A DNA stretch of 64,000 nucleotides from Curtobacterium sp. MCSS17_007 (GTDB lineage Bacteria > Actinomycetota > Actinomycetes > Actinomycetales > Microbacteriaceae): assembly GCF_003234175.2 (NCBI RefSeq), contig NZ_CP126257.1, positions 558,001 through 622,000 on the forward strand. Reading direction: 5' to 3'. The notes under the pieces are model-generated. The model was not told the origin of the DNA. It saw only the letters and a program-made list of their open reading frames with translations, and did no database searches. This document shows positions 1 to 7,591 of the stretch, piece by piece (position 1 is the stretch's first letter; each line of letters opens with the position of its first letter). Position numbers and translations under genes: made by a program.

Positions 1-367
1 CCACTCGCTCTCCCACGTCACCGGTGGGGGCATCGCCGCGAACCTGGCGCGCGTGCTGCCCGTCGGCACCTGGGTCGAGGTCGACCGCTCCACGTGGACG
101 CCCTCGACGGTGTTCCGGGTGCTCGCGGACATGGCGGGGACGCCGATCGAGGACACCGAGGGCACCTGGAACCTGGGCATCGGGATGTTCGCCGTCGTCG
201 CGGCGTCGTCGGCGTCCGCGGTGCTCGACGACCTGCGGGCCGCGGGGCTGCCGGCGTGGACCGTCGGTACGGTGTCGACGTCCGAGCGCGACCTGAACGG
301 GTTCGAACAGGGCGCCAAGGGTGTCGACGGCGGAGCGGTCCGCCTCGTCGGTTCCTACGCGGGCTGA
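1..367 (+). CDS. purM: Phosphoribosylformylglycinamidine cyclo-ligase, C-terminal end (partial)
   Basis: This is the 3' end of purM; the 5' part lies before the window. PurM (AIR synthetase) makes aminoimidazole ribotide from FGAM with ATP in purine synthesis. The first whole codon is at base 2 and the frame reads HSLSHVTGGGIAANLARVLP, the conserved glycine-rich segment of the PurM C-terminal domain, followed by the NLGIGMFAVV strand. The frame ends at TGA 365-367. The next gene is a DUF3073 gene on the other strand, a neighbourhood common in Actinobacteria. The family call is firm; only about 121 codons are visible. Confidence 0.95.
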   Translation, partial: HSLSHVTGGGIAANLARVLPVGTWVEVDRSTWTPSTVFRVLADMAGTPIEDTEGTWNLGIGMFAVVAASSASAVLDDLRAAGLPAWTVGTVSTSERDLNGFEQGAKGVDGGAVRLVGSYAG

Positions 368-447
368 GGCGCGCCGGGCCGCCGGTACCGAGCTCGCGCG
401 CACTGCGCCGGGACCGGTGCCGGGCTGTTGCGGAGCGGAAGCGCCGG

Positions 448-692
448 GCGGGCACGACATGCCGCTCAGGTCCGCCGAGCGGGTGCGTTCGGTCGCCGGG
501 CGGCGTCGAGCGTGCCGCATCCGGCCCGTTCGGGAGGCTCGGCGCGGCTCTGCAGGCGGCCCGAGCTGGTCGACGCGCGCCGGATGACCCGTGGCGGATG
601 AGTCGCTTGGCCCCCGTCGAGCGGGCACGACGTGCCGCTCAGGTCCGCCGAGCGGGTGCGTTCCGTCGCAGGGCGTCGACGAGCGTGCCGTA
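448..692. repeat. Pair of about 72-bp direct repeats with internal hairpins, in the purM-DUF3073 gap
   Basis: The 444-base gap 368-811 holds no convincing gene. It contains two near-identical copies of a 72-base segment, 448-519 and 621-692, offset by 173 bases with only a few substitutions and one small indel. Each copy can fold twice: GGCA/TGCC around five bases, then CCGCTC/GAGCGG around nine bases. A pair of structured, intergenic, non-coding copies looks like a small dispersed repeat family, but I found no third copy in this window. The remaining bases hold only the DUF3073 terminator. Confidence 0.75.
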
Positions 693-768
693 CCTGGCCC
701 GCCCGATGAGGACTCGGGCGGCCGGGCCCCGGCACCCGCGCGCCGACGCTGCGCCCGCACACACGAGA

Positions 769-799
769 ACGCCGCGCGACCCCGGAGGGCGCGCGGCGT
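769..799 (-). terminator. Hairpin terminator of the DUF3073 gene
   Basis: A perfect 10-bp stem (ACGCCGCGCG at 769-778, CGCGCGGCGT at 790-799) with an 11-base loop lies just past the DUF3073 stop. There is no U-tract, as is usual for high-GC actinobacterial terminators. It could also stop read-through from purM. Confidence 0.75.
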
Positions 800-811
800 C
801 GACGGTTCGGG

Positions 812-1033
812 TCAGGCGGACTTGTTCTGGTCCTGCTGGGGCTCGAACTCGTCCTCGTCGTCGCCCGGTTCTTCACCGTACTGGTCTGCCCAGCGGTCGA
901 CGTAGGAGTCTTCGTCCGAGTGCTGCCCGGCGGAGAGCTCGCGTTCGAGCGCACCGTAGTTCGTCTCCGGGCTGAAGTACTTCAGCTCCCGGGCGACCTT
1001 GGTGTGCTTTGCCTTCTGACGGCCGCGCCCCAT
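812..1033 (-). CDS. DUF3073 domain protein
   Basis: A 73-residue hydrophilic protein of unknown function. The N-terminus MGRGRQKAKHTKVARELKYF, followed by a short SPxTNY segment, is the hallmark of the actinobacterial DUF3073 family. The C-terminal half is acidic (DDEDEFEP). A basic head and acidic tail suggest nucleic-acid or ribosome contact, which is inference. The ATG start has a purine-rich AGGGGG element about 8 bases upstream, so this gene looks conventionally led. A TAGAGT -10-like hexamer lies near 1132, giving a leader of roughly 100 bases. It is convergent with purM. Confidence 0.9.
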   Translation of the reverse strand: MGRGRQKAKHTKVARELKYFSPETNYGALERELSAGQHSDEDSYVDRWADQYGEEPGDDEDEFEPQQDQNKSA

Positions 1034-1201
1034 GCGTGACCCCCTCGTGATCGGCTCTGGTCCGGTCCTGGCGGGTGCGTGGATGCCACCCGGGGAACCG
1101 AACGGTTCGTGGTTTGAAATCTGCCGACCACTCTACCATGTACCCCGTTCCGCACCTGGCCACGCGCGTCCCCCGGGATCGGCCTCGGAGGTGACCAGGA
1201 C

Positions 1202-1642
1202 TCAGACGGGGAGGGGCTCCGGGACGCCGCGCTTCCGGCGCGAGGACCGCAGCACGAGGGCGTCGACCGAGAACCGACCGGGGCCGGTGAGGGCGATCGC
1301 GAGCGAGGCGACGGCGAGGACGAGCACGTACTCGAAACCGCCGTCCTGGGCGAAGAAGCCCGCGGTGGCGTGTGCGAGCAGTCCGGCGACGACCATGTCG
1401 ACGGCGAGCAGCAGGCCGACGACCCGCGTGGCGACACCGAGCACGAGCAGGACGCCCCCGACGAGCTCGAGGCCGGCGACGACGGGTGCCGCGACCTCGG
1501 CGAGGGGGACGCCCATGCCGGCGAAGCCCTGGGCGACGCCGGAGATGCCCTGGGTGAACTTCTGGGCGCCGTGGGCGATGAACACCACGCCCAGGACGAT
1601 GCGGAGCGCGGTCAGGCCGATGGAGGTCGATGTCGTTCGCAT
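1202..1642 (-). CDS. DoxX family membrane protein
   Basis: A 146-residue integral membrane protein with four hydrophobic helices. It starts with the DoxX-type pattern TALRIVLGVVFIAHGAQKF, then GVLLVLGVATRVVGLLLAVDM. DoxX/DoxD relatives sit in the cytoplasmic membrane and are linked to redox or thiol-stress functions in some actinobacteria; the role here is unknown. The open frame runs further upstream, but the ATG at 1642 is preferred because a TACCGT -10 hexamer sits 7 bases before it (CGGCGCC then ATG), a leaderless layout. The C-terminus is short and basic (RSSRRKR), consistent with a cytoplasmic tail. Confidence 0.85.
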   Translation of the reverse strand: MRTTSTSIGLTALRIVLGVVFIAHGAQKFTQGISGVAQGFAGMGVPLAEVAAPVVAGLELVGGVLLVLGVATRVVGLLLAVDMVVAGLLAHATAGFFAQDGGFEYVLVLAVASLAIALTGPGRFSVDALVLRSSRRKRGVPEPLPV

Positions 1643-1721
1643 GGCGCCGACGGTATCCGGTGACGCGTCATCGACCTGGGTCGTGCGGGGGACTGGCCGG
1701 ACTTCGTCAGGAGTCCCCCAG

Positions 1722-1751
1722 ACGCCGGTCCACCGAACGGTGGACCGGCGT
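1722..1751 (-). terminator. Hairpin terminator after the DUF3072 gene
   Basis: A perfect 13-bp stem, ACGCCGGTCCACC (1722-1734) and GGTGGACCGGCGT (1739-1751), with a GAAC tetraloop. It begins 7 bases past the DUF3072 stop and lies upstream of DoxX, separating the two transcripts. Confidence 0.85.
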
Positions 1752-1757
1752 TCAGGT

Positions 1758-2024
1758 TCAGGAGTCGGCGCCGCGTCCGGTCTGCTGCTGCAGACGGTCG
1801 ATGTGCTCGGACGCCTCGGCCTTGGTGAGGTCGGCGGGGAGCTCCTCGCCGGCCTCACGAGCGAGGGTGTCGAGGTAGCTGCGCTGCGGGCCGGTCATCG
1901 GCTCGTCACCGGTGACCCACTGCTCCGGGTCCTTGCTGGCGGTCGTCGAGGGGTCGGGACGCTCGCCGCCGAGGGTCTCGCCCTGGTGGGAAGCGTCGGG
2001 GGTCTGCTGGTCTGCTTCACTCAT
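1758..2024 (-). CDS. DUF3072 domain protein
   Basis: An 88-residue soluble protein of unknown function. The core MTGPQRSYLDTLAREAGEE is the DUF3072 signature, a short family of actinobacteria and proteobacteria. The N-terminal 40 residues are polar and probably disordered. The ATG at 2024 has TACCTT seven bases upstream, with the same CGGCGCCATG junction as DoxX and DinB, so it is probably a leaderless transcript ending at the 1722-1751 hairpin. Confidence 0.85.
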   Translation of the reverse strand: MSEADQQTPDASHQGETLGGERPDPSTTASKDPEQWVTGDEPMTGPQRSYLDTLAREAGEELPADLTKAEASEHIDRLQQQTGRGADS

Positions 2025-2095
2025 GGCGCCGAAGGTACGCGCGGCCGTGTGCCCGACACGCAGCGAGGACGTCCCCCGCCGCGAGCGACGGTCGA

Positions 2096-2851
2096 TCAGA
2101 CCGGGGTCGCGGTGTAGCGCACCAGGTCCGGCCCGACGCCGCTCGTCGCGATCGGCACCTCGGCACCGTCCCGGCGCAGCCAGATCGTGGCGGCACGCTC
2201 GTCGATCCGGACCACCTCGTGCAGGGCCCCGTCGAGCAGCACTGCGGCCTCGACGTCCACGTCGCCGGTCGACGGCAGCGGCGGGAGTCCGACGACGTCC
2301 GCGTCGTACGCGGCGTGGCGGCCGGGGGAGAGGAACGGCGACACCGGCGTGGTCACGACCTCGAGCCCGTCCTCCACCGCGCGGACCGCGACCAGGCGCA
2401 CCGCCTGGTCGGTGGGCAGGGGGACGTCGACCACCGGGGCGTCGGCAGGGCCGGCGAGTGCGCGGAAGGCGGGCCGGCCGTCGGGGGCGAGCAGGGCCTC
2501 CAGTCCGTCGATGCGGACGCGACCGCGACCCCGGGAGTCGGCGTACAGGCCGGGCTCGAGTCCGGAGCGGCGGGCCTCGAGGCGCGAGACGACGACACGG
2601 TCCGGGCGGTACCAGTCGCGGAGCGTCCCCGGGTCGACCCAGCCGATGCTCGGGACCCCTCGGGCCAGGTCGGCACCGTCGTCGACGGGGCGTTCGTCCA
2701 GGGCGCCGAGCGGGTGCTCGCCCCGCACCGCCACCAGCCCGGCGTACGGGCCGGCGGTCGGCGGTTCGTGGTCGAGCACCTCGACGCGCTTCGACACCTT
2801 GCCGCCGTGGCCGTCGAAGGTCGCGAAGGTGCGCAGGTCGGAGATCGTCAT
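2096..2851 (-). CDS. Hypothetical protein, 251 residues
   Basis: I do not recognise a family. The product is soluble, rich in Val, Asp and Arg, with no signal peptide or membrane helix. It reads like mixed beta strands (VVVDTPL, ATIWLRRDG and similar). The frame is open to 2884, but ATG 2851 is chosen because a TAGCAT hexamer (2862-2867) sits 10 bases upstream and the longer version would overlap the preceding APC permease gene. The promoter overlaps the end of that gene, so it may be transcribed both alone and by read-through. A PRC-barrel-like or ribosome-maturation-like beta fold is possible but unproven. Confidence 0.7.
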   Translation of the reverse strand: MTISDLRTFATFDGHGGKVSKRVEVLDHEPPTAGPYAGLVAVRGEHPLGALDERPVDDGADLARGVPSIGWVDPGTLRDWYRPDRVVVSRLEARRSGLEPGLYADSRGRGRVRIDGLEALLAPDGRPAFRALAGPADAPVVDVPLPTDQAVRLVAVRAVEDGLEVVTTPVSPFLSPGRHAAYDADVVGLPPLPSTGDVDVEAAVLLDGALHEVVRIDERAATIWLRRDGAEVPIATSGVGPDLVRYTATPV

Positions 2852-2864
2852 GTCGCCGCCGATG

Positions 2865-5126
2865 CTACGACCGGCCGCCGTCACGGTTCGGAGGCGCGGG
2901 CACGAGCACGCGCATCTCGCCGGTGCACTGGGTCTGGTCCACGCCCTCCGCGGGCCCGGCGGGTCGGGTCGCGCGGCGCGGGAGGCCCGCGCGGGCGCCG
3001 TCCCGCCCGTCCGACGACCCGACGCCGTGCAGCGTCGGCCGCAGGCTGTTCCGCTGGTCCGAGCGGAGCAGGCGGTCCTCCTGCGCGTCGTGGTGGAACA
3101 CGCCCTGCGGCGACCGGCGGAGCGCGGGGCGGATCGGCTCGCCGCGGCGTTCCTGACCCGGCAGCGGGCGGGACCGGCGGCCGTACAGGAGCTCCGAGGA
3201 GTCGAGCAGCCACGGCACGAGCGCGACGGTCACACCGTGCACGAGGAGCAGCTTCTTGCGGATCCGGCGCCCGCGGTGGTTGTGCAGGAACGTCTCCCAC
3301 CAGTGCCCGACGACGAAGACGGGGGTGTAGACGGTGACGACCTCGGACCCGTGCTCGGCCCGGTGGGCCTTGATGTACTTGATGAGCGGCATCGAGATGT
3401 CGCGGTAGGGGCTCGGCACGATGGTGAGCGGGACCTCGATCCCGTGCTCGGCCCACTGCTCCTGCAGCCGACGGGCCTCGGCGTCGTCGATCGCGACGTG
3501 CACCGCCTCGAGCCCGGCGTGCTTCGCCGCGATGGCGTAGTCGACGGCCTTGAGCACGGGTTTCTGCAACTTGTTCACGAGGACGATCGCGTGGTCGCCG
3601 GTCGCGCCGAACTCCGTCTCGACGTCGGCCTCGATCTCGTGCGAGACGTCGCGGTAGTACCGGTTCACGCCGAGCATGAGGACGAACAGCACCGGCATGA
3701 TCACGAACACGAGCCAGGCGCCGTGCGTGAACTTCGTGATGGTGACGATGACGAGCACGACGAAGGTGAACGTCGCACCGATCGAGTTGATCGTCAGCGA
3801 GCGCCACACCTGACCGCGGTCGACCGGTTCGTCGGCGGTGCCGTCGCGGTCCGACCGCAGCAGCCGCAGCCAGTGCCGGACCATGCCCGTCTGGCCGAGC
3901 GTGAACGACACGAAGACACCGATGATGTAGAGCTGGATGAGGCTCGTGACGTTCGCCCGGTAGACCACGAGCAGCGCGACCGCGACGAGCGCCAGGACGA
4001 TGACGCCGTTCGAGTAGATGAGCCGGTCGCCGCGGGTGGACAGCGCCTTGGGTGCGTAGGAGTCCCGCGCCAGGATCGAACCGAGCAGCGGGAAGCCGTT
4101 GAAGGCCGTGTTCGCCGCCAGGAGGAGCACCGCGGCGGTCGTCGCCTGCACGACGAAGAACAGGACGCTGCCGCTCCCGAACGTCGCGGCGGCGATTTGC
4201 GCGATGAGGGAGCGCTGCGGCGTGGTCGCGCAGGCGGTGAAGCCCTGCAGGTCGCAGGCGTCCTCGGCGTAGTGCACCCGCGCGATCAGCGCGAGGGAGA
4301 TCAGCCCGACGAACAGGACGATCGCGATCGCCCCCATGAACACGAGGGTCGTCTGCGCGTTCCGGATCTTCGGGCGACGGAACGCCTGCACACCGTTCGC
4401 GATGGCCTCGACGCCGGTGAGTGCCGAGCAGCCCGAGGCGAACGCGCGCAGGAGCAGCAGCACGAAGGCGGCCTGCGTCGTGTGCTCGACGTTCTGCACC
4501 GTCCAGGCCGCCGACTCCGCCACGGGGGCGTCACCGACCGCGGCCCGGACCAGGCCGACGACGACCATCACGAACACCGACCCGACGAACAGGTAGGTCG
4601 GCACCGCGAAGGCCTTGCTGGACTCGCGCACACCGCGCAGGTTCACACCCGCGAGCAGGACGACGAACGCGACCGCGATCTCGATGCGGAACGGGTCGAG
4701 CTCCGGCAGGGCCGAGATGATGTTGTCCACGCCGGAGGCCACCGACACGGCGACGGTCATGACGTAGTCGACGAGCAGGGCGCTCGCCACGACGAGACCC
4801 GCCTTCTCACCGAGGTTCCGGTGGGCGACCTCGTAGTCGCCGCCGCCGGACGGGTACGCCTTGATGAGCTGCCGGTAGGACGCGACGACCACGACGAGCA
4901 ACAGCACGACGAGCGCCGCCACCCAGGGTGCGAAGGTCAGGAACGCCATCCCGCCGAGCAGCAGGATCATGAGGAGCTCCTGCGGGGCGTACGCCACGCT
5001 CGACAGGGGGTCGCTCGCGAAGATCGGCAGCGCCAGGTGCTTCGGGAGGAGCTGTCCCTCGAGCTTCTCCGAGGGCAGGGGATCCCCGATCAGTCGCGCC
5101 TTGAGCGACCGGATCTCGTTCGTCAC
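2865..5126 (-). CDS. APC-family amino acid/cation permease with a long cytoplasmic tail
   Basis: About 753 residues. The first 450 form 12 hydrophobic helices with APC superfamily motifs: FASDPLSSVAYAPQELL near the start, YPSGGGDYEVA in helix 2, and GVNLRGVRESSKAF mid-protein. The last 250 residues are soluble and end in a basic, Pro-rich segment; the middle (DHAIVLVNKLQKPVLKAVDYA) resembles the UspA-like tails of this permease group. Substrate is unknown: amino acid or potassium are both plausible. Start GTG 5126 (VTNEIRSL) is preferred over TTG 5135 because TAGGTT lies 8 bases upstream of it and spans the TTG. It is followed by the hypothetical gene at 2096. Confidence 0.85.
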   Translation of the reverse strand: MTNEIRSLKARLIGDPLPSEKLEGQLLPKHLALPIFASDPLSSVAYAPQELLMILLLGGMAFLTFAPWVAALVVLLLVVVVASYRQLIKAYPSGGGDYEVAHRNLGEKAGLVVASALLVDYVMTVAVSVASGVDNIISALPELDPFRIEIAVAFVVLLAGVNLRGVRESSKAFAVPTYLFVGSVFVMVVVGLVRAAVGDAPVAESAAWTVQNVEHTTQAAFVLLLLRAFASGCSALTGVEAIANGVQAFRRPKIRNAQTTLVFMGAIAIVLFVGLISLALIARVHYAEDACDLQGFTACATTPQRSLIAQIAAATFGSGSVLFFVVQATTAAVLLLAANTAFNGFPLLGSILARDSYAPKALSTRGDRLIYSNGVIVLALVAVALLVVYRANVTSLIQLYIIGVFVSFTLGQTGMVRHWLRLLRSDRDGTADEPVDRGQVWRSLTINSIGATFTFVVLVIVTITKFTHGAWLVFVIMPVLFVLMLGVNRYYRDVSHEIEADVETEFGATGDHAIVLVNKLQKPVLKAVDYAIAAKHAGLEAVHVAIDDAEARRLQEQWAEHGIEVPLTIVPSPYRDISMPLIKYIKAHRAEHGSEVVTVYTPVFVVGHWWETFLHNHRGRRIRKKLLLVHGVTVALVPWLLDSSELLYGRRSRPLPGQERRGEPIRPALRRSPQGVFHHDAQEDRLLRSDQRNSLRPTLHGVGSSDGRDGARAGLPRRATRPAGPAEGVDQTQCTGEMRVLVPAPPNRDGGRS

Positions 5127-5206
5127 GAGCGGCAAACCTACTCAGTTGCGCGCGCGAGTCAACACTGTGGGAACGGACAGGCGTCCGCGCGTGTCCGGCG
5201 GGAGGG

Positions 5207-5242
5207 GCGGACGGGAGGCACGGATCGCCACCACCCGTCCGC
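5207..5242 (-). terminator. Hairpin terminator of the DUF4097-PadR operon
   Basis: Arms GCGGACGGG (5207-5215) and CCCGTCCGC (5234-5242) with an 18-base loop, 10 bases past the padR stop. The left arm belongs to the recurrent GGACGGGAGGC element seen at other gene ends. Confidence 0.6.
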
Positions 5243-5251
5243 TGCAGCCCG

Positions 5252-5833
5252 TCAGACGGAGCGGCGCAGGGCCTCCAGGCCGTCCCGCAGACGGGTCACC
5301 GTCTCGTCGGTGAGGGTGCCGCGCGTCGCGCGGCGACGCAGGTCCGCCCGGAGCTGCTGCCGGAACGACGCGACGACCATCTCGACCTCGCGCAGGGCGC
5401 GGGCGCCCTCGGTCGGGACGTCCACCGGCTCGTCCGCGGTCTGGCCGCGCGGGGCCTGCGCGCTCGCCGCGAGGTCCGCCCGGAGCGAGCGCATCGCCTC
5501 GCCCACCGAGGCGCGGACGCCGTCGGCGAGGGACTTCACGGTGTCGGCGACGCCGGACTGGATGGCCGCCAGCTCGTCGGCGCGCGCCGCGAGCTCGGCC
5601 CGACCGGCGTCGGTGATGGCGTAGACGGTCTTGCGGCCGTCGGCGGTCTTCGTGACGAGCCCCTCGGCCTCGAGCTTCGCCAGGCGCGGGTACACCGTGC
5701 CGGCGCTCGGCACGTAGGCGCCGCCGAAGCGCTCGCCGAGGGCCTGGATGAGCTCGTAGCCGTGCATGGGGCGGTCGGCGAGCATGGACAGCAGGGACAG
5801 GCGCAGGTGACCGTGCGCGAACACCGGGCTCAT
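5252..5833 (-). CDS. PadR family transcriptional regulator
   Basis: A 193-residue repressor. Residues 8-80 form the winged helix with the PadR signature LSLLSMLADRPMHGYELIQAL and the wing region GTVYPRLAKLEAEGLV. The C-terminal half is a long Arg/Ala-rich helical dimerisation arm, longer than the minimal PadR-s1 type. The ATG at 5833 overlaps the TGA of the DUF4097 gene (ATGA), so the two are translationally coupled. The operon promoter carries a perfect inverted repeat (6689-6732), so autoregulation is likely. PadR repressors commonly respond to membrane or antibiotic stress; the inducer here is unknown. Confidence 0.93.
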   Translation of the reverse strand: MSPVFAHGHLRLSLLSMLADRPMHGYELIQALGERFGGAYVPSAGTVYPRLAKLEAEGLVTKTADGRKTVYAITDAGRAELAARADELAAIQSGVADTVKSLADGVRASVGEAMRSLRADLAASAQAPRGQTADEPVDVPTEGARALREVEMVVASFRQQLRADLRRRATRGTLTDETVTRLRDGLEALRRSV

Positions 5834-6675
5834 TCGGGCACCACCGTCTCGTCGTCGTCCGGCGTCGGGGCGGCCGGGGCTGGCGACGCGTGCAGCACCG
5901 CGATGTCGCCGGAGACCGAGTTCACCTTGAGGTCGAGCCACTGGCCGGACAGGTCGCCGCCCTGCTTCACGTACGACCCGCGGACCCCGCGGATCTCCGA
6001 GTCGTCGAACTGCAGCTTGCCCGAGGCCGTGCTCACGGTGCAGCGGTAGGGCACGCCGTCCTCGAGTCGGACGCTCACCGAGCCGGACACGGTGTTCACG
6101 CGCGCGGCGTCCGGTGTGCCCTGCAGGTCGAGGACGACGTCCGCGTTCACGCCGTCGGCCGCGAAGCGGGGGATCGCACCGGTCGCGACGACGTCGCCCG
6201 AGACGGTGCGGACGGTGAGGTCGCCCTCGAGGTCGCGGACCGTGGTGGTGCCGGAGACGGCGTGCACGGCGAGGTCGCCCGCGAGCCCGTCGACGACGAC
6301 GTCGCCGGAGACGGTGTTGAGCGACGCGCCGCGGTTCGTGCCGGAGAGCAGCGCACCGGCGGACACGACGCCGACCGTGACGCGGGCGTCGCGCGGGACG
6401 AGGACGCTGACGTCGGCCGAGGCGCGGCCGCGGAAGGACCGCAGGAACCCGACCGGGTCGTCCCAGCGGATCTGCGGGTGGTCGATCGTGAGCGTGTCGC
6501 CCTCGAGCTCGATCTTGAGCGCCTTGCCGGACACGCTGTGCACCTCGACGCGGGCGGTCGGCTCGTCGTGCGCGACGACGTCGACCTGACCACCGGCGAG
6601 CCCGACGCGCAGGGCGCGGACGATCCCGGTGTCGATCACCTTGGGCTCCTCGACGAGCCACTTCTCCTGGGCCAT
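5830..6675 (-). CDS. DUF4097 beta-strand-repeat protein
   Basis: A 281-residue soluble protein with at least six copies of the VxxxSGDV/ASGKL type strand repeat (HSVSGKAL, NTVSGDVV, HAVSGTTT, RTVSGDVV, NTVSGSVS, STASGKLQ, NSVSGDIA). This is the DUF4097 right-handed beta fold related to LiaX and bactofilin-like scaffolds. No signal peptide is visible, so it is probably cytoplasmic or membrane-associated. DUF4097 proteins often sit beside PadR or two-component regulators and are linked in Firmicutes to cell-envelope stress. It overlaps padR by 4 bases. A short RBS-like GAGG lies before the ATG. Confidence 0.9.
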   Translation of the reverse strand: MAQEKWLVEEPKVIDTGIVRALRVGLAGGQVDVVAHDEPTARVEVHSVSGKALKIELEGDTLTIDHPQIRWDDPVGFLRSFRGRASADVSVLVPRDARVTVGVVSAGALLSGTNRGASLNTVSGDVVVDGLAGDLAVHAVSGTTTVRDLEGDLTVRTVSGDVVATGAIPRFAADGVNADVVLDLQGTPDAARVNTVSGSVSVRLEDGVPYRCTVSTASGKLQFDDSEIRGVRGSYVKQGGDLSGQWLDLKVNSVSGDIAVLHASPAPAAPTPDDDETVVPE

Positions 6676-6688
6676 GTTGCCTCCTCGA

Positions 6689-6732
6689 ACTCGCGATGTA
6701 TCGCGTTGTGGGAGTCACGGTACATCGCGAGT
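6689..6732 (-). promoter_or_regulatory. Probable PadR operator: perfect 12-bp inverted repeat
   Basis: ACTCGCGATGTA (6689-6700) and TACATCGCGAGT (6721-6732) are exact inverted copies separated by 20 bases, 14 bases upstream of the DUF4097 start. The left half sits in a second nested near-palindrome, CGCGATGTATCGCG. ATGTATCGCG-type sites are the known operator style of PadR repressors, so autoregulation of the pair is the simple reading. Confidence 0.75.
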
Positions 6733-6794
6733 CGGTGGGTGTCGAGGATCTTCTGTGTCCGGCCGCGGAGCAGTAACCGTGGGGTGCGGTGTCG

Positions 6795-7529
6795 TCACCC
6801 GACGGTTCCTGCTCCACCGACGGGGGTCGTGTCTGTGTCGGCGAGGTGGGGCGACGTGACGGGGGTGGGGTGTGCCTCCCGGCCGGTGCCGACCGTGCTC
6901 GACCGCGTGCCGACCCTGCCCGACCGCGTCGGCGACCACGGCAGCCGACGGAAGAGCGGCATGAGCGGTTGCACCATCGGGCCGATCGCGAACGCGGCCA
7001 CCACGGTGCCGACGCCGACGTTCCCGCCGAGCAGCCACCCGACCGCGACGACCGTGAGCTCGATGACGGTCCGGGCGACCCACAGGGGCCAGCCGAACCG
7101 CTCGTGCACGCCGACCATCAGGCCGTCCCGTGCACCGGTGCCGAGGCCCGCGCCGATGTAGCACGCCGTCGCGACCGCGAGCAGGGCCAGGCCTGCGGCG
7201 AAGAGGAGCACCCGGGCGACCAGGCCGTCCGGCTCCGGTACCAGCCAGAGCACCACGTCCGCCGAGGGCCCGATCGCCAGGACGTTGCAGAGCGTGCCGA
7301 TGCCCGGCCGCTGTCGGAGGGGGATCCAGAGCAGCAGGATGACGACGCTCGACACGACCGTGATCACGCCGAACGACCACGGCAGGACGTTCTCGAGCCC
7401 CTGCGTCAGCACCGTCCACGACCCGACGCCGACGACCGCGCGCACCTGCAGCGCGGTGGAGGCCCCGTAGAGGAAGAGGCCGACGGCGAGTTGGACGAAG
7501 CGGAGCACGAGTGCGGCGGAGCGGGACAT
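6795..7529 (-). CDS. YczE/YitT-type integral membrane protein
   Basis: A 244-residue protein with five to six hydrophobic helices; key segments are LFLYGASTALQVRAVVGVGSW and GTGARDGLMVGVHERFGWPLWVARTVIE, typical of the YczE/YyaS family. The biochemical role is unknown; Bacillus YczE affects peptide antibiotic production. The C-terminal 45 residues are low-complexity, and the last codons overlap a dispersed element (6797-6817). Start ATG 7529 is preferred to the upstream ATG at 7556 because GACCAT lies 6 bases before it. It is divergent from a MocR regulator, an association described for YczR-YczE pairs. Confidence 0.85.
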   Translation of the reverse strand: MSRSAALVLRFVQLAVGLFLYGASTALQVRAVVGVGSWTVLTQGLENVLPWSFGVITVVSSVVILLLWIPLRQRPGIGTLCNVLAIGPSADVVLWLVPEPDGLVARVLLFAAGLALLAVATACYIGAGLGTGARDGLMVGVHERFGWPLWVARTVIELTVVAVGWLLGGNVGVGTVVAAFAIGPMVQPLMPLFRRLPWSPTRSGRVGTRSSTVGTGREAHPTPVTSPHLADTDTTPVGGAGTVG

Positions 7530-7547
7530 GCCCCGATGGTCGCGACT

Positions 7548-7584
7548 GATTGGCATGGTCGTCGAGAGCCAATCCGGGTAGCGT
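7548..7584 (+). promoter_or_regulatory. Shared yczE/mocR control region: 7-bp inverted repeat and -10
   Basis: GATTGGC (7548-7554) and GCCAATC (7568-7574) are perfect inverted arms 13 bases apart, in the 62-base divergent gap. TAGCGT at 7579-7584 lies 7 bases before the mocR GTG and is its probable -10. The repeat lies where a MocR dimer could control both genes (inference). Confidence 0.6.
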
Positions 7585-7591
7585 GGTTCTC

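Noticed and set aside
5126..5250. Possible c-di-AMP riboswitch upstream of the permease
   Set aside because: The gap is about 125 bases, already occupied by a terminator and a leaderless-type -10; no aptamer pattern seen.
2187..5624. A 1145-codon open frame on the plus strand
   Set aside because: It runs antisense to the APC permease and its neighbours, is Arg/Asp/Glu-biased with no domain, and is a GC-codon shadow.
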